NCBI RefSeq assembly: GCF_009720745.1
Contig: NZ_WNKX01000023.1
Span: 19,698-83,697, forward strand
Source of the DNA: Massilia eburnea
Lineage (GTDB): Bacteria; Pseudomonadota; Gammaproteobacteria; Burkholderiales; Burkholderiaceae_D
Reading direction: 5' to 3'
DNA length: 64,000 bases
The notes under the pieces are model-generated. The model searched no databases. It had not been told where the DNA came from and saw nothing but the letters and a program-made list of their open reading frames with translations. Positions 35,594 through 44,014 of the stretch are shown in pieces (position 1 is the stretch's first letter; the number at the start of each line of letters is the position of its first letter). The position numbers and the translations under genes are program-made.

Positions 35594-36558
35594 TAACTCG
35601 GTTTCTTTCTCATATATTCAAACATCCGCTTCAGGCCAAGCCATTGCTGGGCCCAGAAACCGCGGCCATAGTCGCGGCCCTCGAGCTGGTCGCGCACGCC
35701 GGTCGCTTCGAAGCGCGGCGTGAAGTTCGCGGTGCGGAAGAGTATGTCCCAAATTGGGAACAGTACGGCGAAATTGCAACCACCCAGCGTGCCCTTCCCC
35801 TTCGATTCGTGGCCAACCCCGATGGCGTGGTGCATGCGGTGGTAGCGGGGCGACACGAGCAGTCGCTCGCCAATGGGGCCGAAGTGGACACGGACATTGG
35901 CGTGCTGCAGGCTTTGCAGGATGCGCGACAGCGATACCAGCAGGACGTACTGCCCCGGCGGCACGCCGATCGCCAGCGCCAGCACGGCCATCACGATATC
36001 GCGCAGCAGGTCGTCCAGCAGGTGGTTGCGGTCGTCGCTCCACAGGTTCATGTTCTGCTGGCTGTGGTGCAGGCTATGCAAGCCCCACCACCAGTTGAAC
36101 TTGTGCTGGGCGCGATGGAACCAGTAATCGGCAAAATCCAGCACCATGAGGTAAATGGCGAAACTGGCCAGCGGGTGCATGTCGGTGACCAGGTTTTCCA
36201 GGTTGAAGGGCCGCACGCCTTCCATGCGCAAGGCGCCGGCGATAGCGTCCATCACCGGGTCGAGCGTGAAGAACAGTGCCAGCGGGATCAAGCCCAGGCG
36301 CTGGATCACGGTATAGGTGAAATCGTTCCAGCGGGCGCGCTTGTCGGTGAACTTGTGCACCGGGATGGCCGCTTCCAGCGGTCGCAGCACCAGGAAGATC
36401 AGCAGCAGCTCGGCGATGCCGATCAGCAGCCATTCCGTGCCTTCGAAAGCTTCTTCGGTAATGTCGCCCATGCCGGTGTAATAGATAACCGGCTGGATGG
36501 CATTCTCAAATAGCCAGCCCTGGGCTTGGCCCAGCAGGTCGAGGAAAAACTGAATCAT
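35593..36558 (-). CDS. Sterol desaturase/fatty acid hydroxylase family protein
   Basis: This 321-aa integral membrane di-iron enzyme carries the histidine clusters HRAQH, HSLHHS and HRMHHA within hydrophobic helices. This is the hallmark of fatty acid hydroxylase/sterol desaturase enzymes, which hydroxylate or desaturate lipids. Bacterial members act on diverse lipids, and the substrate here is unknown. It overlaps the deacetylase stop by 4 nt (ATGA) upstream and the EI24 gene by 1 nt downstream. Confidence 0.88.
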   Translation of the reverse strand: MIQFFLDLLGQAQGWLFENAIQPVIYYTGMGDITEEAFEGTEWLLIGIAELLLIFLVLRPLEAAIPVHKFTDKRARWNDFTYTVIQRLGLIPLALFFTLDPVMDAIAGALRMEGVRPFNLENLVTDMHPLASFAIYLMVLDFADYWFHRAQHKFNWWWGLHSLHHSQQNMNLWSDDRNHLLDDLLRDIVMAVLALAIGVPPGQYVLLVSLSRILQSLQHANVRVHFGPIGERLLVSPRYHRMHHAIGVGHESKGKGTLGGCNFAVLFPIWDILFRTANFTPRFEATGVRDQLEGRDYGRGFWAQQWLGLKRMFEYMRKKPS

Positions 36559-37385
36559 TTGCTGTAGTCCGGGTGTTCTCTCAACGTGGCGAAGCAGAAG
36601 CCTTTCTGCTTCAAGCCTTCAATCAGTGGTTCCAGGTTGGCCGGCGCCCAGGGATCCTTGCGCGACCAGATGCCCATATGGGCCATGAAGATGTCGCCGT
36701 CGCGCAGGCCTTCCAGTGCGCCTTTCAGCAGCACGGCATTGGAGGCGCGCTCCACCGGCAGTTCGTCGCCCGAGAAGCCGGCTGGCTTGGCCCAGGCGGC
36801 ATGCTGGTAGCCGCAGGCCTTGCCGGCCGCCAGCGTGCGCGGGCTGGTCTTGCCGCCGGGCGCGCGCCAGAACGGGTCGAGCGGCTTGCCGGTCAGCTCC
36901 TTGAAGCGGGTGTCGACACGGCGCAGCTCATCACAATACTGCTGTGGCGTCCAGTCCTGCACCTTGCCGGCGTGGGCGCCGAATTGCGGCTTGACCGTGA
37001 TCTTGCCGTTTGCAGCATCGTGCACGAAATAAGTGTGGTCGAAGGTGTGGGTGCCAAAAGCATGGCCCTCGGCGACGCGGGCGCGCCAGTAGGCGGCCCA
37101 GGACGGGTCGAGCGAATAGTCGCCCTTGACGGTCTTTTCGTTGGCCAGGAAGAAGGTGGCCTTGACGTTCTGCCGTGCCAGCACAGACGCGATCAGCTCG
37201 GCCTGCGATTGGCTGCCTGTGTCGAAGGTCAGGTAGATCGTGCCGTGGCATTGCGGGCCGGCGGCCGGAGCGGATGCGCCGGCCGCGGCGCCGGCGAACG
37301 GCGCTGCGGCGAAAGGCAATAGTGCAGCCAGCGCCAGCACGCGGGCAGCGAGCGGCGCGGTGCGGGCAGGCGCTGCGGCTTTCAT
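36555..37385 (-). CDS. Polysaccharide deacetylase family protein (exported)
   Basis: This 276-aa NodB-fold protein has a signal peptide (about 1-33, ALAALLPFAAAPFAGAAAG). Motif 1 reads YLTFDTGS, where the usual second Asp is Thr. Motif 2 is HTFDH (metal-binding histidines present) and motif 3 is FWRAPGGK. It would remove acyl groups from a periplasmic or surface polysaccharide, but the missing Asp could change metal binding. ATG 37385 overlaps the TAA of the upstream propeller gene by 1 nt. Confidence 0.88.
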   Translation of the reverse strand: MKAAAPARTAPLAARVLALAALLPFAAAPFAGAAAGASAPAAGPQCHGTIYLTFDTGSQSQAELIASVLARQNVKATFFLANEKTVKGDYSLDPSWAAYWRARVAEGHAFGTHTFDHTYFVHDAANGKITVKPQFGAHAGKVQDWTPQQYCDELRRVDTRFKELTGKPLDPFWRAPGGKTSPRTLAAGKACGYQHAAWAKPAGFSGDELPVERASNAVLLKGALEGLRDGDIFMAHMGIWSRKDPWAPANLEPLIEGLKQKGFCFATLREHPDYSK

Positions 37386-38353
37386 TACATTCGCGCCGAG
37401 GAGTTGGCGAAGAACACGCCGTGCGGCGAACGGCCGACCGGAATGGTCCGGACCACCTTGCGCGCCTGCAGGTCGATCACTGCCACTTTCTTGATCCAGC
37501 GCAGCGTCGCCCACATGTATTTCTTGTCGGCGGTGATTTCCATGCAATCGGGGCCGCCCGGCACGTCGATGGTGCCGACGTTCTCGAGCGTTTTCTGGTC
37601 GATGATGTTGATGGTGTTGGACACGCGGTTCGACACATAGGTGTAGCGGCCATCGCCCAGCGCACGGAAATTGTGGGTGCCGGCGCCGGCCTTGATGCGC
37701 TTGACCGTCTGGCGGGTGCGCCAGTCGATCACCTCGACGTAATCGCTGCCCATGATCCCCACCAGCAGGTATTTATCGTCGGGCGTCATGGCGATCCCCG
37801 CCGGCAGTTTGCCGACCGGGATAGTCCACAGCACGTTCTGCGTCTTCAGGTCGACCGCGCTGACCTGGTCGCTGCCCTGCTGGGTGACGAAGACCGTGGT
37901 GCTCTTGGCATCAAAGGCCACGTGGCTCGGCAGCTTGGGCAGCGGCACGCGCTTGGCCAGCGTCAGGTCCTTGCCGTTATAGGAATAGATATCCAGCCGG
38001 TGCAGGCGCAGCGAAGTCGCGACGAACCACTTCTGGTCCGGCGAAAAACCGATCTGGTACGGATCGAGGACATCCTTGACGTGGCGCTGCACCTGGCCCG
38101 TCACCGGGTCCAGGAATACCAGTTCATTGCCCACGGCGCTGGCTACAATCAGCGACTTGTTATCGGGAGTGGCCATCAGGTGGTGCGGCTCTTTGCCCAC
38201 CGGGAAGGTCTGCAGGCTCTTGTAGCTGTCCTGGTCCAGCAACTGGACCGTGGCATCGCGCGAATTGAGCACGACGACAACGTTTGCCTGGGCGGACTGG
38301 ATACCGGCCAGCAAACCACATAAAACTACTGCGCTACGGATACTGCGGAACAT
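37385..38353 (-). CDS. YVTN-family beta-propeller protein (exported)
   Basis: The 322-aa protein has a signal peptide (MFRSIRSAVVLCGLLAGIQS, ending AQA-N) and repeated blades of the YVTN type: VVLNSRDATVQLLD, PHHLMATPDNKSLIV, AGIAMTPDDKYLLV and PHGVFFANSS. It is probably periplasmic and may be a scaffold or ligand-binding protein. ATG 38353 has GCGAG about 10 nt upstream. It is the first gene of the five-gene overlapping operon and is divergent from the FKBP gene. Confidence 0.88.
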   Translation of the reverse strand: MFRSIRSAVVLCGLLAGIQSAQANVVVVLNSRDATVQLLDQDSYKSLQTFPVGKEPHHLMATPDNKSLIVASAVGNELVFLDPVTGQVQRHVKDVLDPYQIGFSPDQKWFVATSLRLHRLDIYSYNGKDLTLAKRVPLPKLPSHVAFDAKSTTVFVTQQGSDQVSAVDLKTQNVLWTIPVGKLPAGIAMTPDDKYLLVGIMGSDYVEVIDWRTRQTVKRIKAGAGTHNFRALGDGRYTYVSNRVSNTINIIDQKTLENVGTIDVPGGPDCMEITADKKYMWATLRWIKKVAVIDLQARKVVRTIPVGRSPHGVFFANSSARM

Positions 38354-38494
38354 GAAAACTCGCTTATTGGTTAAGCCAGCCCCTATTTTACGGTCAAACT
38401 TCATCTAGTTAGTTATTGCCGACAACATTTAGGGGATATCGGGCCCGGATGCACTACAATCGCGGCCTATGCCCCACATTTCTAAGGAATCAAA

Positions 38495-38851
38495 ATGACT
38501 ATCATTACTACCGCATCCGGCCTGCAATACGACGACATCAAGGTTGGCGATGGCGCCGAAGCAAAAGCTGGCCAGAATGTCACCGTGCACTACACCGGCT
38601 GGCTGCGCAACGACGACGGCAGCAAGGGCCCGAAATTCGATTCTTCCAAGGATCGCAACGACCCGTTCGAATTCGCCCTGGGCGCCGGCATGGTGATCCG
38701 CGGCTGGGACGAAGGCGTGCAAGGCATGAAAATCGGCGGCACCCGCCAGCTGATCATCCCTGCCGAGCTGGGCTACGGCTCGCGCGGCGCCGGCGGCGTG
38801 ATTCCGCCAAACGCCACCCTGATCTTCGACGTCGAACTGCTGGGCGTTTAA
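38495..38851 (+). CDS. FKBP-type peptidyl-prolyl isomerase
   Basis: This 118-aa single-domain FKBP carries GQNVTVHYTGWL, FEFALGAGMVIRGWDEGVQGM and GYGSRGAGGVIPPNATLIFD, the full set of family motifs for the proline-isomerase pocket. No signal peptide is seen, so it is cytoplasmic. ATG 38495 has an AAGGAATC ribosome site. It appears monocistronic. Confidence 0.97.
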   Translation: MTIITTASGLQYDDIKVGDGAEAKAGQNVTVHYTGWLRNDDGSKGPKFDSSKDRNDPFEFALGAGMVIRGWDEGVQGMKIGGTRQLIIPAELGYGSRGAGGVIPPNATLIFDVELLGV

Positions 38852-38870
38852 GTAGCCCCGGCGAGGGAGG

Positions 38871-39629
38871 CTAGCGCTGCCACTTGCGCTGCACCGCCTC
38901 CTGTTCCGCTTTCGCATCGAGCGGTTGGCCGGCGATACGCTGGTCAATCGCATCCAGTACCGCCGTCGGCATCTCCGACCCCGCCTGCCTGAACTCCCCT
39001 TGCGGCGCCTTGTTCTGACCCTGTACCGCCAGCTGCACCTTCCATGCGCCGCCCTGCTTGCAGGCCAGGCCCGACATATCCTGCGCCGTCACGAAGCTGC
39101 GGCAGTAGCTATTGTCCTGCGCCAGGAAGCTGGCGCCGATCCGTACCGGGCCGCCATTGCCGCCCAGTTGCTGGTCGAGCGCGGTCGCCAGGCGGCCCTG
39201 CGCCACCAGCATGCCGTCGCGGCTGGCCACGGTTTCGCCGTTTTCCATTGGCAGCATGCCCAGGCCGTAATGGCCGACTGACACGCCCAGCACCAGCATG
39301 GCCGCCAGCGCCCCCCATTCCGGCCACGACCAGTGCCGCGCGCGGCTGGCCTTGCGCGCGGCCTGCTGCTCCGCCTCGCGCCGGGCACGGATGGAATCCA
39401 GGCTGACCACCGTGGCCTGGCGCAGCGGCTGCGCCAGCCTGGGCGGCACCGCCTCTTCCGCCACCGGCGCGAAGGCGGCAAACACGTCGTTGCGCATGGC
39501 CTTGTGCTGGGCGACCCTTCGCGCCAGGGCGGCGTCCTTGTGCATGGCCTCTTCCACCGCGCGGCGGGTGACTTCGTCCAGTTCGCCGTCGGCATAGGCC
39601 ATCAGGGTTTCGTCGGAAAAACTTTTCAT
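38871..39629 (-). CDS. Transmembrane anti-sigma factor
   Basis: The 252-aa protein has an N-terminal cytoplasmic anti-sigma domain (about 1-60, SDETLMAYADGELDEVTRRA). A basic linker leads to a single transmembrane helix (about 108-128, WGALAAMLVLGVSVGHYGLG) and a periplasmic domain that ends RKWQR. The His-x3-Cys-x2-Cys zinc motif of ZAS domains is absent. It overlaps the ECF sigma gene by 4 nt, so it is the cognate membrane-bound inhibitor. Confidence 0.88.
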   Translation of the reverse strand: MKSFSDETLMAYADGELDEVTRRAVEEAMHKDAALARRVAQHKAMRNDVFAAFAPVAEEAVPPRLAQPLRQATVVSLDSIRARREAEQQAARKASRARHWSWPEWGALAAMLVLGVSVGHYGLGMLPMENGETVASRDGMLVAQGRLATALDQQLGGNGGPVRIGASFLAQDNSYCRSFVTAQDMSGLACKQGGAWKVQLAVQGQNKAPQGEFRQAGSEMPTAVLDAIDQRIAGQPLDAKAEQEAVQRKWQR

Positions 39630-40126
39630 ACTGTCCTCGCTTGTTCCGATAACAGCTCTTGCAACGCGGTGCGGGCGCGCGCCAGCCGGCTGGTCAAGGT
39701 GCCGACCGGAATTTCCAGCACCTCGGCCGCATCTTTATAAGGCAAGCCTTCCACCAGCACCAGGCCAACCACCAACCGGTGCTCTTCGCTCAGCAGGCTG
39801 ACGGCTTTCTGCACCGCCATCCTTTGCTGGTGGGCTTCGGCAAAGTCGTCGCCCACATGCTCCCCCTCCTCCTCCGGCGCGAACAGCTCGCTGCGGCGGG
39901 TGCGGGCGCGCAACTCGTCGATCCAGGCATTCTTAATGATGCGGAACAACCAACTGTCGAGCCGGGTCCCGGCCTGGTAAGAGCTGCTGTGCACAATGGC
40001 ACGCTCCACCGACAGCTGGACCAGGTCGTCCGCATCTTCGCGGTGCCATGCCAAGGTGCGGGCAAAGCGGCGCAGTCGCGGCAGCAGGGTGGCGATTTCC
40101 TCGTGCAGGGCGTTATCGTTGTCCAT
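39626..40126 (-). CDS. ECF-type RNA polymerase sigma factor
   Basis: This 166-aa protein has sigma region 2 (LARTLAWHREDADDLVQLSV through NAWIDELRAR) and region 4 (SLLSEEHRLVVGLVLVEGLP and VLEIPVGTLTSRLARAR). It is held by the anti-sigma factor encoded downstream with a 4-nt overlap. It is divergent from the S8 protease gene; 98 bp separate the starts, so protease and the repeat-rich protein may be part of its regulon. The stimulus is unknown. Confidence 0.92.
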   Translation of the reverse strand: MDNDNALHEEIATLLPRLRRFARTLAWHREDADDLVQLSVERAIVHSSSYQAGTRLDSWLFRIIKNAWIDELRARTRRSELFAPEEEGEHVGDDFAEAHQQRMAVQKAVSLLSEEHRLVVGLVLVEGLPYKDAAEVLEIPVGTLTSRLARARTALQELLSEQARTV

Positions 40127-40224
40127 CAGTCATATGAGGATAACGAACGGGGATGGGATTTTCTTCCCACTTTCCATCGTTAATACAGAATAGATACCTT
40201 GATAGCCTATATTATCATCCGACC

Positions 40225-41598
40225 ATGCCAAGCTCGCGCCCGACTTATTCCCTGTTGCGTACATGCCGCTGCCTGTTGACAGCCCTTGCCCTGCTGGCCG
40301 CTGCGGGGCCGGCGGCGGCGCAGGTCGGCTTGCCAGGATTGCCACGCCTGCCGGGTGGCAGCCTATCCAACCTGGGCGATGCCAGCTTGCGCGACCGGCT
40401 GCGCGAGCGCCTGCTGGATACGGCCGAACTGCCACGCAAGGTGTCGCTTGAGCAAATGCGGCTGCTCACCGTACGCGATTTGCTGCAGCGGCACCCGGCG
40501 CAGCTGGAGCCGGATCCTGCGGGATTCCCGGTCGTGCGGCGGGAGATCCTGGCGTGGTCGCCTTCCGCCGCCGGACTCGCGGCAGCTTCCGCGGCAGGGC
40601 TGCTCGTGGCTGACCGGCAGCAGATGCCGGAGGTTGGGCAAACCCTGGTGACCTTGCGCGTGCCGGACGGGGTGGCGACCGCCGATGCACTTTCCACCTT
40701 GCGCACCGCCGATCCGGACGGCGTCTACGATTTCGACCACATTTATATAGGCGCCGGTTCGCGCGCGGCGGATGCGGCGCCGGAAGGCGCCCCGGCCGCC
40801 GGCAAGGCGTCCTTGCCCGCGAGCGGGGCCGGGGCGCCTGGCGCGGTGGGCGGCGAGGTGCGCGTCGGCCTGGTCGACAGCGGAGTCGATGGCGGTCACG
40901 AAGTCTTCGAAAACGCCCGCATCGTGCGCTGGGGCTGCGGCGACGTCGCGCATCCGGCAGCGCACGGCACTGCCGTCGGCGCGCTCATGATCGGTAAATC
41001 GGAGCGCTTCAGTGGCGCTGCGCCTGGCGCAAAACTGTATGCCGCGGATATCTATTGCGACCAGCCGACCGGCGGTTCTGCCAGCCAGATCGTGCAGGCC
41101 TTGGCCTGGCTGGCGAAAGAACAGGTCGGCGTCATTAACATCAGCCTTGTGGGACCGCCTAACCAGATGCTGGGCCGCGTTGTGCAGGCCATGGTGGCGC
41201 GCGGACACCTGCTGGTAGCGGCGGTCGGCAATGACGGGCCGACCGCACCGCCCTTGTACCCGGCCAGCTATCCCGGCGTGGTCGGCGTGACGGGCGTCGA
41301 CCCGAAGCGCAATCCGCTGCCGGAAGCCGCGCGCGGTCCGCAAGTGATGTTCGCGGCGCCCGGCAGCCAGATGGCTGCGGCGGCGATCGGCGCCCCTCCC
41401 TATAAGCTTGTGCGCGGGACGAGTTTCGCCTCCCCCCTGGTTGCGGCACTGCTGGCGCCCAAACTGGCGGCGCCATCGCCTGCCCAGGCAGCGGCAGCCG
41501 TTTCCAGCCTGGCCGCCAGCGCCACTGCGGCGGGTGATGGCACCGGCCGCGGCGTCGTTGGCGAAAACCTGCGCATCCCTCCCTCTGCCTTCCGCTAA
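40225..41598 (+). CDS. Exported S8 (subtilisin-like) serine protease
   Basis: This 457-aa protein from ATG 40225 has a signal peptide (CRCLLTALALLAAAGPAAAQ, residues 14-33). A pro-region follows (about 35-200), then a subtilase domain with the catalytic triad Asp218 (GLVDSGVDGG), His247 (AAHGTAVGA) and Ser400 (RGTSFASPLVAA), plus oxyanion Asn336 (AVGNDGP). The longer frame from 40153 would run across the promoter. The gene is divergent from the ECF sigma factor and is followed after 106 nt by an exported repeat-rich protein, which may be its substrate or partner. Confidence 0.9.
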   Translation: MPSSRPTYSLLRTCRCLLTALALLAAAGPAAAQVGLPGLPRLPGGSLSNLGDASLRDRLRERLLDTAELPRKVSLEQMRLLTVRDLLQRHPAQLEPDPAGFPVVRREILAWSPSAAGLAAASAAGLLVADRQQMPEVGQTLVTLRVPDGVATADALSTLRTADPDGVYDFDHIYIGAGSRAADAAPEGAPAAGKASLPASGAGAPGAVGGEVRVGLVDSGVDGGHEVFENARIVRWGCGDVAHPAAHGTAVGALMIGKSERFSGAAPGAKLYAADIYCDQPTGGSASQIVQALAWLAKEQVGVINISLVGPPNQMLGRVVQAMVARGHLLVAAVGNDGPTAPPLYPASYPGVVGVTGVDPKRNPLPEAARGPQVMFAAPGSQMAAAAIGAPPYKLVRGTSFASPLVAALLAPKLAAPSPAQAAAAVSSLAASATAAGDGTGRGVVGENLRIPPSAFR

Positions 41599-41704
41599 AA
41601 AATATTTTCAAAAAATTTTCATCGGGATGGAAGAAATTCCAAATCCCGTTCGTTCTCTAAATGAACGCGGCGGATTTCCCGCAGCAAGTCTAAGGAGAAC
41701 TGAT

Positions 41705-43102
41705 ATGAAAACCAACATCGCAACCATCATCCGCGCTGCCTTTATCGTTGCTGCCAGCGCCGCTTCCATCGCACAGGCCGGCCCACTGGGCGGCGCGCTG
41801 GGCGGCAATATCGGCGGCGGCATCGGCGGTGCGTTTGGCGGCGGCATGGGCGCGATGCGCGGCGGCATGGGCGGCGATATCGCCGGCAGCGTAACGCGCA
41901 GCGGCCGCGCCAGCGCCGACATCGCAGGCAATGCGGCCGGCAACGTGACAGCCACCGCCTCTCGCGCAGCAGCCGCAGATTCGGCTGCAAACAACGCCGC
42001 CCAGCGAGGCCTGGACGCCAGCGGCGCGGCAAATGGCGCTGCGAACCTGACCGGCAACCTGGCGCACGGCGCTGGCGCCGCTGGCGGCAATGCCGATGGT
42101 GCAGCGAACGGCGCTGGCAACGCTGCGGCAAATGGTGTCGCCGGCAAATTGGCGGGTGATGCTGCGGGCGCATCCAATCTTGGCACCCAGTTGACGCGCG
42201 GCGCCGGCGAAGTGGGCGGCAATGCCGACGGAGCGGCAAACGGCGCGGCAAACGGCGCCGAAGGCGGGCTGGCCGGCGGCGCATCTGGTGCATCGGCTCT
42301 CGGCGGCAAGGTCGCACGCCGTGCCGGCGCGGCCAGCGGCAATGCGGACAGCGCAGCAAACAGCGGTGAAGCCGGTCTCGCCAGCGGCTTGGCAGGCGGC
42401 GCTGCAGGCGCCTCCGCCCTCGGTGGCAAGGTCGCGCACGGCACCGGCGCCGCCACCGGCAGCGCCGATGGCGCAGCGAATGGCAGTGCGACCGGTGCAG
42501 CAAACCGCTCCGCGAACGGTACCGCGAACCATAACGCACATGGCGCGGCTAACGGTGCGGGCAACGGCGCGGCGAGCGGGCTGGCCGGCGTCTCGGGCCT
42601 CGGCTCTTCGCTGAAGCGCGGCGCCGGAACTGTCAGCGGCAACGCGGATGGTGCAGCAAACGGCGCTGCAAACAGCACTGCAAACAGCAGCAAGGGCAGC
42701 GACAAATCCGCTTCGGCCTCCGGCAATTCGAACGGTTCGTCCGGCCTGGGCGCCAGCCTGGCGCGCGGCGCGAACTCGGTAGGCGCCGGCGCCGACGGCA
42801 GCTCGAAAGGTGGCGCGAACGCAAACGCAAATCGTTCCGGCGCCAGCGGCTCGGCCAACGCCAGCGGCAATGGCGCAAGCCACGCCAACGCCAGCCACGC
42901 CAAGCGTAACGCCAACGCCGCCGCAAATGGTTCGGCGAACGGCTCGGCGAACGGTTCGGCCAGCGGCAGCAAGACCGCTCAAAGCGGCAGCCAGACCGCA
43001 CCGCAGCATTCGCCAAAAAGCGCCTCCGCCAACGCCAACGTGAACGCCGGCTTTAGCGCCCAGGCAGGCAAGAACACCGCCGTTGAAGGCTCCGCGCAGT
43101 GA
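41705..43102 (+). CDS. Exported Gly/Ala/Asn/Ser-rich protein with six imperfect repeats
   Basis: This 465-aa protein of unknown family starts at ATG 41705 with a strong AAGGAG ribosome site. A signal peptide ending SIAQA (about 1-25) leads into a Gly-rich block (27-60). Six imperfect repeats then begin near residues 119, 163, 203, 243, 303 and 352; their core is L-x-R-G-A-G-x-x-x-G-N-A-D-G-A-A-N-G. A Ser/Asn/Ala-rich tail follows. There is no Cys, Trp or Tyr. Composition suggests a disordered or beta-rich extracellular or cell-surface polymer-like protein. It lies 106 nt after the S8 protease gene. Long frames on the opposite strand are composition artefacts. Confidence 0.75.
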   Translation: MKTNIATIIRAAFIVAASAASIAQAGPLGGALGGNIGGGIGGAFGGGMGAMRGGMGGDIAGSVTRSGRASADIAGNAAGNVTATASRAAAADSAANNAAQRGLDASGAANGAANLTGNLAHGAGAAGGNADGAANGAGNAAANGVAGKLAGDAAGASNLGTQLTRGAGEVGGNADGAANGAANGAEGGLAGGASGASALGGKVARRAGAASGNADSAANSGEAGLASGLAGGAAGASALGGKVAHGTGAATGSADGAANGSATGAANRSANGTANHNAHGAANGAGNGAASGLAGVSGLGSSLKRGAGTVSGNADGAANGAANSTANSSKGSDKSASASGNSNGSSGLGASLARGANSVGAGADGSSKGGANANANRSGASGSANASGNGASHANASHAKRNANAAANGSANGSANGSASGSKTAQSGSQTAPQHSPKSASANANVNAGFSAQAGKNTAVEGSAQ

Positions 43103-43111
43103 TGCACCAGG

Positions 43112-43172
43112 CTGGGGCGAAGCGGTGGAAAAGCTTAAACTATCCAACTTTTCCGCCAGTTTTTCGCCCCAG
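43112..43172. terminator. Long imperfect hairpin after the repeat-rich gene
   Basis: Nested arms CTGGGGCGAA/TTCGCCCCAG and GGTGGAAAAG/CTTTTCCGCC (one mismatch) form a stem interrupted by a small internal bulge. It starts 10 nt past the stop codon. A short T-rich stretch lies within the 3' arm but no clean U tail follows, so termination is plausible but not certain. Confidence 0.5.
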
Positions 43173-43275
43173 TTTCGTGGCGAGCCAGTCACTATATGGT
43201 CTTCTTCAAAAAAGGGTACACACTTTTTTCAATTAATGTGCTAATCTGCGCGCTCCATTAACCAAGGAGGTAGTA

Positions 43276-43563
43276 ATGAAAAAAGGCGAACTGATTGCAG
43301 AATTTGCGAAGCGCACCGAAATGTCCGGCGCAGCCGCTAACGAAGCAATTAACACCCTGATCGCGATTGTTACCGAGCGTCTGAAAAAGGGCGACACCGT
43401 TGGCATCACCGGTTTCGGCACCTTCTCCGTCGCCAAGCGCGCCGCTCGTAAAGGCCGCAACCCAGCAACCGGCGAAGCGATCAAGATCGCTGCATCCAAG
43501 ACCCCTAAGTTCTCGGCTGGCGCGACCCTGAAAGCCGCTGTGAACCCAACCAAGAAGAAGTAA
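43276..43563 (+). CDS. HU-family nucleoid DNA-binding protein
   Basis: This 95-aa histone-like protein has the conserved beta-arm region TGFGTFSVAKRAARKGRNPATG and a Lys-rich C-terminus (NPTKKK). It bends DNA and compacts the nucleoid. The ribosome site AAGGAGGT is a perfect Shine-Dalgarno, consistent with high expression. A strong terminator follows. Confidence 0.96.
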   Translation: MKKGELIAEFAKRTEMSGAAANEAINTLIAIVTERLKKGDTVGITGFGTFSVAKRAARKGRNPATGEAIKIAASKTPKFSAGATLKAAVNPTKKK

Positions 43564-43583
43564 TTCTTCCGGCGGACCGCCAG

Positions 43584-43634
43584 AACGGCGGTTCAAGACT
43601 GGCCAAAAAGGCTTGTCTTGAACCGCCGTTTTTT
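43584..43634 (+). terminator. Strong terminator after the HU gene
   Basis: A 16-bp stem AACGGCGGTTCAAGAC/GTCTTGAACCGCCGTT with a 15-nt loop is followed by TTTTA. Confidence 0.95.
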
Positions 43635-43736
43635 ATTGTGCGCCGCACCCAGGATTGGAGCCTATCCTCTAAGCCTGGCGGCCTTTCTTTTGTATGATGG
43701 CGCCATCACACACCCCACCTAACAGAGGAAATGCAA

Positions 43737-43988
43737 ATGAGCCTGCAAGAACAATTTGACCAAGCGATGGCCGATTCCAAGAACCTGCCGGAACGCCCAG
43801 ACAATATGACCCTGCTGAAGATCTACGCCCTGTTCAAGCAAGGTTCGGCAGGCGACGCCACCGGCGAGCGCCCTGGCATGACCGATTTCGTCAACCGCGC
43901 CAAATACGACGCGTGGGCCGCACTGGCCGGCACCAGCCAGGACGACGCCAAGCAGCAGTACATCGACCTGATCGAAAGCCTGAAGTAA
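43737..43988 (+). CDS. Acyl-CoA-binding protein
   Basis: This 83-aa four-helix protein matches the ACBP family: FDQAMADSKNLPERPDNMTLLKIYALFKQ and the PGMTDFVNRAKYDAWAAL segment hold the acyl-CoA-contacting Tyr, Lys and Trp residues. It binds long-chain acyl-CoA esters in the cytosol. ATG 43737 is preferred over ATG 43731 because the GAGGA ribosome site is better spaced. Confidence 0.95.
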   Translation: MSLQEQFDQAMADSKNLPERPDNMTLLKIYALFKQGSAGDATGERPGMTDFVNRAKYDAWAALAGTSQDDAKQQYIDLIESLK

Positions 43989-44014
43989 TTCTCCCCGAGG
44001 GGACCGCGCGAACC

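Noticed and set aside
41608..43192. 454-aa and 500-aa minus-strand frames opposite the repeat protein
   Set aside because: These arise from the GC-rich repetitive composition. They have no ribosome site, and the plus-strand gene has a signal peptide and AAGGAG.
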